This document shows positions 48,901 to 60,900 of a DNA stretch of 64,000 bases, one piece after another. The position numbers and the translations under genes were made by a program. The notes beneath the pieces were generated by a model. It made no database searches. It worked only from the letters and a program-made list of their open reading frames with translations, and was not told where the DNA came from. The stretch comes from Bacteroidales bacterium (GTDB taxonomy: Bacteria > Bacteroidota > Bacteroidia > Bacteroidales > JAADGE01). Within the stretch, counting starts at the first letter, position 1. The number at the start of each line of letters is the position of its first letter. Where the stretch lies: NCBI GenBank assembly GCA_021108035.1, contig JAIORQ010000006.1:40987-104986 (forward strand), given 5' to 3'.

Positions 48901-51900
48901 TTCGTTTGTCGTTGGTGATAAAATAGTACTTGATCCGCAAGCAGCTGTTTTTGTCCACAAACCACTTTCTCCCGGATATAACTCATTAGCAACCAAGGTT
49001 GGATCATTACCGCAAGTAATTATATCATTACCTGTGAGTGCTGTTACCATATTATTGGTTATTACTACATCATCATAATTAGAACAAGCGTTTTTAGTAA
49101 TGGTCCATCTTAATGTATTTTCTCCTCTTAACAATCCCGTAACTTCTGCTGTAGGACTTGCAGGATCATCAAATGTTCCGCCGCCTGCCCATACGCTCCA
49201 TTCTCCGGTTGCTCCGGGAGGAGGAATATTACCGAGAAGATCGGCATAATCAACACAGATTGTTGTAGGACCTGCTACACTTGCGTTTGCATCATATAAA
49301 TCATTTGTAACAACAAGATCGGCATAATCTGAACAAATACCAAAATTTATTGTCCATCTGAATTTATTTATTCCGACATTAAGATCTGAAACAGCGGTAT
49401 TATACAGTGTAGGATTAACAATTATTACACCCGGCCCTGTAGTAGTCCAAATACCGGTTTGTCCGCCTTGGGGTTCATTACCGTTAAGATATGTTGTTGT
49501 ACCGCATTCGAATATACTGTCGCCTACAACAGCTGTAACACCGTTATATGTAACAGCAATATCAGCCGATGATGTGCAAATACCGTTTGTTATCGTCCAG
49601 CGATAAATATTAATTTCAGTTACGATATTTCTGACAGTTGTAGTATTAGCGAGTGAGTTATCAAAATCTCCGGTACCTGCTGCAACTGACCATTCTCCCA
49701 CACCTATTGCGGGCGGATTAGCTGCAATAACAGTATAGTCATCACAAATTTCTTTATCGCTGCCTGTTGAAGCAGTTGAAGGCGTATTATCAAATATACT
49801 TACATCATCTGAATTTGAGCATGTTCCTTTGCTTACTGTCCAAGTAAAACGGTTTTCGGCACCTGATAATCCTGATACAGAAGTATTATATAAAGTAGCC
49901 TCAGCAAATACACCGCTGCCGCCTGTAACTGTCCATTCTCCTGTTTCTCCTTCACCGGGTTGATTACCGTTTAGTTCGGAATAAAAGTCGCCGCAAATTT
50001 CATCATCAATTCCGGCAGATGCATATACCAATTCGTTCATAATTAATACATCATCATAAGATACACAACTTCCTTCGGTAACAGTCCATCTGAATGTATT
50101 TCCTCCTGCACTGAGTCCTGTTACATTTGTATTGTTATGACTTGGATTTGCAATAACACCTGCACCACCGAGTCTTGTCCAAACTCCTGTACCGACAGAA
50201 GGATTATTACCTGAAAGGGTAGCTGTGCTGTTACAAACTGTTTGATCAATTCCTGCATCTGCAATCGTAGGATTATCATTAGAAATGGTAACTAAATCCC
50301 AAGCTGTGCATCCTCCGCTTGTTGCTGTCCAAACAAGTATATTATTCCCTTGCGCTAAATTTCTTATAACAGTATTATAAGCCAACGAGTTATCAAACAC
50401 CGGCCCGTTTAGAGGATTAACCATTTTCCAGTATCCTGTTCCCGGAGCCGGATTAGTTGCAGCTAGAACTGCAGTATCAGAGCATCTTGATTGATCTAAT
50501 CCTGCATCAGTTGAAATTGTATTATTAGTAATTACAATATCATCATATGCATCACATAAGGCATTAGATATTGTCCATCTGAATGTATTGGATCCATGAC
50601 CAATAGAATGAACTGTTGTAATATTATCTGTAGGCTCAACAATAACTCCTACAGCACCGAATTCATTAGTCCAAAGTCCTGTTTCACCGACTCCGGTGTT
50701 AGGAGCATTAGCAAGTAAGGTCCAAGTTGAAGAACATATTTCAGCATCAGGAGAAGTAGAAGGAGTTGTTGGTGAATTATTAGTAATTGTAACATTATCT
50801 GAATCAGAACAAGTTCCGTTTGTTAATGTCCATTGCAGTATATTATCACCTTGACTTAAATTACTCACTCCGGTATTATAAAATGCTGAATTATCAAAAA
50901 TTGCACTACCTGACAATGCATCCCAAGAACCGGTTTCTCCTGTACCGGGAGCAAGAGCAGCAAGAGAAGTGCTGCTGCTGCATATTGCACGATCAACACC
51001 TGCACTTATACTTGTAATTTCATTATTATAAATTTGAACTTCATCAGAATTAGTACATAAGCCGTTATCTACCGTCCATTGGAAAGTATTTACACCTGAA
51101 CTTAGATTTGTAACTTGAGAGTTATATAATGTTGGTGTAGTAACAATACCACTACCTCCGATTTTAATCCATAAACCTGTTTCACCGGCTTGCTCTTGAA
51201 GTGCCGGCAATGTTGCAATATCAAGACAAGTGATTAAATCTGAACCTGCAGAAGCTACCGGTAAATTATTTGTAATTGTAACAGAACTTGATTCAATACA
51301 GATTCTGTCAATAACCGTCCAAACATAAACATTTGCACCAAAACCAATATTTGTTACAAAAGTATTGTGGTTTGAAGGACTGACAAAATTTCCCGTACCT
51401 GTCAGTACTGACCATGTACCGCTTCCGGGCGCGGGGCTTAATCCGGCCAAGAATGTATTATCGCTGCATATATCTTGATCAGGGCCTGCTTCAGCTGTAG
51501 GATCAATATATTCAACAGTTATTACAGCAGCATCTGTACAATCTGCATTATTTATAGTCCATACAAAAGTATTGTTACCAACTGCTAAATTATGGGCTCC
51601 TGTATCATATAATGATTGGTTATCATAAGTAACACTTCCGGTAGAACATGTCCAAAGACCTGATTCGCCGGGAGCAGGATTATTACCGGTTAATGCTGCT
51701 ATATCACTATTACAAGTTTGAGCATCTGTAGCAGTAGCATCAACAGAATGATTTGAAATTACTACATTATCTGTTATATCGCAACTACCGAGTGATACCG
51801 TCCAGAAGAAAGAATGATCTCCGTTTGGAATACTACTTACTGTAGTTGTTTCCAATAAACTGTTATCAATAATAACACCCGGGACTAATGTTGTCCATGA

Positions 51901-54900
51901 ACCTGTTCCTTGGAACGGATACATTGCTGAAGGTGATGTTGCATTTAATGATGTTGTATTCGCACACAATATTTGCGGCGGTCCGGCTTCAGCTCTTACT
52001 TCATTGTTTGTAATTGTTATAAAATCTTCACTGTCAAGACATGATCCCCTTTCTACAGCCCATTTGAAAATATTATTTCCGGGGTTCAAGTTTGTTATAT
52101 GCATAGTAAAGCTTGATGACGGATCATTAAAAGTTGCACCGCCGCCTACTAATTCCCAATACTGATTATCGGCATAATAAGGAAAAGGATGATTTGCTGT
52201 TAATATTGCTGTGCCGTCACAAGTCTCTGTATTTAAAGGACCGGTTATTAAAGCAATACTCGGAGAATTATTAACTACCGATACATTACCTGAATTAATA
52301 CATCCGTCCCTTGCTACTGTCCATGTATAAACACTGGTTCCTTGTCCGATACCTGTTACCGTTGCATTTCTGTCAGTAGAATTTGAGAAGATTCCTGAAC
52401 CTGATAATAAGGTCCAATATCCTGTTCCTGATAAGGGATCATCTCCGTTCATAACTGCATTATCGGTACATATATCTAAATTCGGACCGGCATTTACATT
52501 AAAATTATTATTCGTAACCGATATCTGAATATCATCCGAACATATTCCGTTTTCAACAGTCCAACGTAAGGCGGTAGTAGTGCTGTACGAAACTCCTGTA
52601 ATAGTAGTATTATACAATGTACTTGGTGCCGTTATTGTGCCGCTTCCTGAAATAATCTCCCAATAACCTGATCCGCCGAATGTTGCAGGATCATTACCTG
52701 TTAAAATAAAATCACCGTCACATTCATCAAGATCACTTGCTGTAGCTGTTACTGAACTGTTAGTTATTTGAACCAAATCAGAATCAGTACAACCACCTTG
52801 TTCAACTGTCCATTGGAAAGTTGTTAAACCAATAGGTAAATCAGATACAGCTGAATTTTCTGCTAATGAGTTAGCTATAATCGCACTGTTTCCGCTTAAA
52901 TTTGTCCAATATCCTGTCCCTTGAAACGGATAAATTACAGAAGGATCTGTTGCGTTCAAGAATGTATTATCTGCACATAAATTTGGTTGATCACTTCCTG
53001 CAACTGCATCAACTTCATTATTTGTAATTGTAATAAAGTCTTCACTGTCAGGACATGCTCCTCTTTCTACAGCCCATTTAAAGATATTATCTCCCGGAGC
53101 TAAATTCGAAACATTCATCGTGAAACTTGTTGAAGGATTATTGAAAGTAACATTACCGCTTACTAATTCCCAATATTGATTATCGGCATAATAAGGAGCC
53201 GGTAAATTTGCAGTCAATATGGCTGTTCCGTTACATGTTTCTGTATTTAAAGGTCCGGTTATTACAGCATCACTTGGTGAATTATTAGTTATACTTACAT
53301 TATTTGAATTCATACAACCGTTCCTTGTAACAGTCCAAGTATAAACACTTGTACCTTGTCCTATACCTGTTACGGCAGAATTTCTGTCTGCTGTATTTGA
53401 GAAGACACCCGATCCGGATAATCTTGTCCAATAGCCTGAACCGGTTAAGGGATCATCTCCGTTAAGGGTTGTATTATCGAAACATATTGTTTGGTCGGGC
53501 CCGGCACTTACACTGAATGTATTATTCTCTACACTTATTTGTATATCATCCGTACATGTTCCGTTATCAACTGTCCAACGCAAAGCAGTTGAGGTTCCGT
53601 TAGGAACACCGGTTATTGAAGTATTATGCAATGTACTGGGTGCGGTGATTGTTCCGCCTCCGGATATTATTTCCCAATATCCTGTTCCTCCGAATGTTAA
53701 AGGATCGTTTCCGTTCAGTACAAAATCAGCTGTACAATCTGCTTGATCAGTTGCTGATGCAGTTACTGAATTGTTCGTTATTTGTACTTGACTATTTGCA
53801 AAGCAAATACCTTGCTCAACAGTCCATTGAAAAACAGTTGTTCCTATTGGTAAATTGGTTACTTGACTGTTTTCTGCCATTGAATTAACTAACACTGCAG
53901 TATTTCCGCTTAAATTTGTCCAATGTCCTGTTCCTTGGAACGGATATATTATTAAAGGATCTGTTGCATTTAAAAAAGTATTATCTGCACATAAATTATT
54001 TTGATCCGGACCTGCAACAGCTGTAACTTCATTATTAATAATTGTAATTACATCATCAGAATCACAAGCACCGTTAGTAATTGTCCATGTAATTATATTA
54101 TTACCGGGATCTAAATTGTTTACAACCGTTTGGTAATCAGTAGGATCTACAAAAGATGCTCCGGCAGTTGATACGGTCCATTGACCTGTACCGAATACCG
54201 GATTTGTTCCTTCAACTGCTGCCGAATTTGTACAAATTTCTCTGTTTGCTAAAATCGGTGTAGTAATCACAGCCGTTGTAGGTGAATTATTTATAAGAAT
54301 AACTTCATCAAATGCCGAACATATACTTGAGTTTACAACCCATCTGAAAGTATTATTACCGGGTGATAATCCTGTAACTCCGGAATTATATAAAGTCGGA
54401 TTTGTTACTGTACCTGTACCTGCAAAAACTCCCCAATTACCTGATATTCCGGGATTTCCGCTGCCCGGTTCATCACCATTAAGAGTTGAGAAATTATCAC
54501 ATAAGTTATTTTGATCAGATCCGGCAGAGATAATAAAATAACCGTTATCAATGACAATATCTATACTGTCACTACATCCGGCAGTATTATCAACTCTCCA
54601 ACGGAAAGTATTAATACCGAAGCCTAAACCGTTAACATCAGAAATATTTAATGTAGGTGTAACTATTGTAGGAGTCGCTGAAGATCCTAGTAATGTCCAT
54701 AATCCGTCAGCACTTCCGGGATTATTACCGTCAAATACAGCTGTGTTGTCACAACTAATTTGATCTGTAGCATCTGCTGTAACAGAATTATTAGTAACAT
54801 CCGCATCATCAGTATCTGTACAAGAACCGAGAGACATAGTCCATCTGAATGTATTCAGGCCGGGATCAAGATTAATAACCTGTGAATTAAATGCAGTTAT

Positions 54901-57900
54901 ATCTACAACTGTTGCAGCACCGGTGATAACTGACCATGTTCCTGTTCCTTGGAACGGGAAGTTTACATCAGGATCTGCAGCAAGCAGGTTTGCTGAATCT
55001 GCACAAACATCTTGTGCTATACCTGCTTCTGATATTACCATATTGTTCGTAATCTCAATTTGATCTTCTTTCTCACAGCCGAGATTATTAACTGTCCAAC
55101 GGAATATATTGCTTCCGGGTTGAAGTCCAGTAACTGCTGTATTAATAGCAGACGGATTTGTAATAGTAGTAGAAGCACCTCCGGCAAGTTTATCCCAAAT
55201 ACCTGTTCCGTATGCGGGGAAAGGATTTACAGAAATACTTGAATTAGGAGTACATACTTCTTTATCCGGTTCAACTGTAAAATCATCGGGTTCATTATTC
55301 ACAATTTCTACTTCATCATCAGCCTCACAATTTCCGTTAGTAATTCGCCAAATAAATCTGTTTTGGCCTTGTACCATATTTGTAACACCGGAATTAAAAG
55401 CAGTTTGATCAGTTACAGTACTTGCACCCAAACTGACAAACCATTGACCTGTCTCTCCGGCTGAATAGTCCGGAATTCCTCCGTTTAAGTTTGTATAATC
55501 AACACAAACAGTATCAGGGAATCCTGCACTTGAAGTTACTGAATTATTATAAATTGTAACTTGGTCAGCTGCATCACAACTTAAAGATGTTACATTCCAT
55601 TGATAAACACTGAAAGGCTTAGAAACTCCGGTTACTAATGTATTGTATAAAGTAGGATTTTGGAAACTTCCTCCTCCTGAAACTAAAGACCAATAACCGT
55701 TGCCGCCTGCAGGAGCTTGTTCACCCGAAAGGGTAAAATCACCTGTACATGTTTCATCAATATTTATTACGTTATCAGTATGCGCATCAGTCGGAAATTC
55801 ATTATCTGTAATATCTAAAATACTGGCTTCAACACAACCGCCTTTAGTTATTGTCCAAGTTAGATTACTGATATTTGTTCCAATATCATTTAAATTTCTT
55901 ACAGTTGTATTATATAAGGTGATATTATCAAATGTTACCGTTCCGGGAAGAGCAGTCCAAACTCCTGCTGGGATAGGTGCAGTACCTGTATTATATATAT
56001 TCGGATCTGTTGCCGATAAGTCATACCAATTCTGACAGACTGCACTATCGTTATCTGCAACACCATGTAATATTGCATCTTCATCAATACGATCATCAGC
56101 ATCTGCCAGTATCATATTATTATAAACCGTAATTATACCTGTTGAATCACAAAAATCATTTGTTATTCTCCATTCAAACATTCTTGTTCCTAATCCTATA
56201 CCTGTAACCATTGTTACTTCAGAAGTCGGATCAACAATTGTTGCAGCCGGATCATTTATATCTGTCCAAAGACCGGTTTCACCGATTGTATAGTTTGGTT
56301 GATTTGCTTGTAATGTTGTGAAATCTTCACAAATTTCATAAGAACTCGGAGGTGCTACAACAACCGGAGTAGGTATTCTTACACGAACAGTTACAAAATC
56401 ATCAGCAGTACATTCATGACTGTTCAGCCAATGGGAAACAGTCCATCTATATTCATGATCACCGTTTAACATACCGGTTACTTGACTATTATGAAATGTT
56501 GGAGTAACAATAGTAGCTCCGGGAGCAAAGACAGTTGTCCATAATCCTGTTTCAGGGCTTGTTACAGGAGTAGCTCCAAGAGTATAAACAGCACCAACGC
56601 CTTGTATTCCACACCTTTGTCCGTCAGGACCGGCTACTGATGTTACAGCATGATTGTAATAAAACATTGTATCTGTAAGTTCACACTGATAATCTAAACC
56701 GGCAACATGGTCAGTAAAATCATTTAAAGAATGCCAAATAAACATTGTAGGAGTTGCACCGTTTGCGGGTACATTATGAGCAGTTGTACTAAAATTTGAA
56801 GCATTATCAAAAGTCACACCCATAACATTTGATGTCCAATATCCTGTTGCCGTTGCTTCTTGCCAAACAGGATTTGGCGGAACCGGGTCAACTACGCTCC
56901 AATAATCTGAGACATCATTTGCATTTAGATCAACATCACCGATACAATCTGTTTGATCTACATTTGCAAACGGATCAGGAGGTAATAATCCCCAAACAAC
57001 TACTTGGTCAGAACCGTTGCATGCTTCATTTGAAATTGTCCAAGTAAAAGTGTTTTTACCTCGTACTAAACCGTGTACCACATCATTAAATAAGGTACTT
57101 GTATTTGTTCCTGACGATTCAAATGTTCCGGAACCTGTCCAAAGTCCTGATTCACCTCCGGGATCATTTGCAAACAATTGGGTAAAATCGCCGCATTCAT
57201 AAATATCATTACCTGCTGCAGCGATTACACTTCTGTTAATAATAATTGTTGTATCTGTTGCATAACATATTAAAGGACTTCCGGCAGAATATCCTCCGTG
57301 CGGTCCTGTATATTCATTTTCAACATGCCAAACAAAGATATTAGTACCGAGGCCAATATTAGTGGCAAATGCATCACAATCAAATCCTGTACATGAATTA
57401 CCCAATATTGTAGCACTACCGCCTGCCACTGTCCAATATGCAGAAGAATAGTTTAAAGGTACATTTGATGTAAGAACTATATTATCATCGCAAATAACAT
57501 CATCCGGTCCTGCAGTTGCACCTGAAGGTCTTGCACTGTGAATCCACACATCATCACTCATAATACAATTAAGATCATGGTTAATTATGGTCCATCTGTA
57601 TATATTATCATAAGCAGCCATATTTCTGACCCAAGTATTATAAAATGTATCATCATCAAAATTTCCGTTACCGAAAGTAACAGACCACTGCCCTGTAGTA
57701 TAATAATTATGCGGAGGCGTATTGAAAATTGAATTAGGATCAGTCGCCATTAAATGGTATTCATTTACACAAACAGCATCATTAGTACCTGCTTGAACAT
57801 CTTGATAAAGATCAAAAGCAGTAATCTCAACTGTATCTGTCAATTCACAATCAATAGGATTGCCTCCTGAATCTTGAAAATGGTTAATTTTATGCCAAAT

Positions 57901-60900
57901 AAATTGAGTAATTGCACCACCCGGAGGAGCTGCTCCGGGAACATCTTCTACATGATTATTAAAAAAAATACTATCAATATTAGTATGATCTTGCGGGTCT
58001 TGAAAAGTAATAACAGTACTTGTAGATGCCGGAGATGTCCAATATACTTCATGTGCACAAGAACCTTCATCCAAAGCATCAAGATTAACCTGATTATCGC
58101 AAACTGTTTGATCAACACCTGCATCGACTACACCGGGAATTCCGTTTAATACCCTTACTTGATCTGTAGATTCACAACCTCCTCTTTGAATTACCCATTC
58201 AAAAATATTCGGAGCATCCACAGTTGTCCACCAATCAGGTGTCCATTCCGAACAATAAAAATCAAGGTTTGTTACTGATGAGTTAAATAAAGAAGGATCA
58301 GTAATAGTTGCACCACCTTGTACTACACGCCAAAAGCCTGTTTCTCTAAAGTGATCATAATTATTATTACCTGCGAGATTATTTAATGTCGTACTACAAA
58401 CAATAGTATCTCTACCTGCATCAGCTTGTGTAGCTATATTATTAATAATTGTAATAGTATCTGAATCAGAACATGTACCGTTATCAAGTGTCCAAATAAA
58501 ATTATTATTTCCGGGGTCCATATTACTTACCGTAGTATTAAATGCCAACGGGAAATCTACAACTGCACCGCCTGCTTGTACCGTCCAAAGACCTGTTGTT
58601 ACTGTCGGAGGATTTGCGAGATCATAAAAAGAAGGATCATTTGCTTGTATTGGCCATGGTTCAAAACAAGCTTCATCCGGATCACCGGTAAAAATTGTTG
58701 CATCTACAGATAAATTAGTTATATCGACCATATCTGAATTTGAACAAATATCGTGATTGACTGTCCATTGAAAAGTATTCAAACCTCTCTGGATATTAAT
58801 AACTTGTGTATTACTTGAAGTAGGATCAAGAATTGTTCCTCCGCCTACAACAACTGTCCAAAGTCCTGTTTCACCGGGATTTAAAGGTGTTGCAGCAAGA
58901 TTATAAATATCCGTACAAATTATATCATCCGGTCCTGCATTAACAACAGCCGGTAAAAAATAATTTATAGTAAGATCAGCCGTTGATTCGGGGCAATTTC
59001 CGTTTGTTATATGCCATGTAAACAAATTAGCACCTTGTTGAAGGTTAGTTACATTTGTTGTTGCATTATTAGGAGTTGCAATAATAACACCGGGAGTTAC
59101 AGTTGTCCAAAAACCTGTTTCGTTCGGATCAGTTGCATCTGCAGGAACAGCAACAATTGTATAAGTTCCGTCGCATGATGTACTTGGATCAGGAGTAGTA
59201 ATTGTAGCTGTTGAAGGAATATTATTTTCCACAAAAACTGAAGCTTGGTCAGAACATCCGTTTACTGTAACTGTCCAAATGTATTGATTTGTAACATCTT
59301 GGTGTGAACCTGTTACAGTTGTTGTAGGATTGTTTGCATTTGCAAAAATTCCGCCTCCTGCTCCTACTGTCCATAATCCTGTACCTCCGAGAAGAGCGGG
59401 ATCATTACCGTATATTGTAAAAGGTTCCGAACAAATTTCTGCAGGTCCACCTGCAGTTGCCCATACTTCTATAACATTAACAGTCATAATTGCAAAATCG
59501 GAACAAGTTTCTTTTGTAACTGTCCAACGAAATTGATTTACATTATAATTTAATCCTGATACTGCAGTTGTTCTTTGAGTAGGATTTGCTATAACAGGTA
59601 AAGGAACGGGAAAACCTTCCACTGTCCATAATCCGGATTCACCCGGGAAAAGGGCATTATCAGCTTGTAAAATCGCATTAGTTCCGCAAACATTACTAAT
59701 ATCAGTAACTTCTGAAATAACTGTATTGTTAATTATTACAACATCATCCCAAACAACATAACTTCCGTCAGCATTTGATAAGGTCCATCTAAATGTATTA
59801 CTGTTATTAGGAGCAACACCACTGTTTAAACCGTCAACTTGAGTATTGTATAAAGTCGGATCAACGAAAATTCCTGCTCCGTCAATTACAGTCCAAAGAC
59901 CGGTATAACCGACAGGCGGTGAATTTCCGTTTAAAATATAAGAATCGTCTATACAAGTAGTATCATCAAGTCCGGCATTTGCTGTAACTCCGGAAGTTAT
60001 CATCAAGTTCCAATTTTGGAATACAGTTTCTGTACCGTCAGTAACAGATATGCTCATAGGATTATTTAACGGTGCACCACCGGGAGGTGTTCCGGACAAT
60101 GTTGCAGTACCGTTACCGTTATCAACTAATGCTAACCACGGCGGTATTGTTACGGCTGCAAAGCTTAAAGCGGGTCCGGGATGATCAGGATCACTTGCCG
60201 AAATATTATATGTATAAAGTACAAGTTCAGCTCCTACAGTTACGGGAGAAGTATCAAATACAGGGGCATCATTAACAGGTGCAATATTTATATCAAATTG
60301 AGTAACACCAATATTTCCGCCGGCACCGTCATTAACAGTAAATCTAAAGAAATCCGCAACGCTTTCTGAACCGTCATGTGAATATGTTATTGCATTTGCA
60401 TTAATTTGAGCTTGTGTAAATGTTCCTGCTACAGCAACAGGAACACCGCTTAAATAAAGAGTTCCGCTTGAAGGTGCAGTTGTAAGAGTAAATTCAATTT
60501 CTGCAGGTGTATTATCTACATCGGTAACTTCCAGTAATGTGTTTGGAATAGTTTGATTTAAGTCTCCTTCATTAATATTAAGAGGATTATTTGTTGCGAG
60601 AACAGGAGCATCATTAACAGATGTTATTGTAATATTAAAAGTTGTAGCAGGTGTAGTTCCTCCTGCACCGTCGTCAACTGTAAATGTAAAAGAATCTGCA
60701 TTTGGTTCACTTCCGTCATGATCATATTCAATATTGTTAGAATTTATGTCAAGTTGAGTAAATGTACCCAAAACAAGAATAGGCACTCCGCCGTTTGTTA
60801 AATTTCCCCTTGCAGGTGCTGCATTTAATGTATAAGTAAGTTGTGCAGGAGTATTATCAGTATCTGTAGTTTCAAGATCGGTAATAAGGATTGTTTGATT

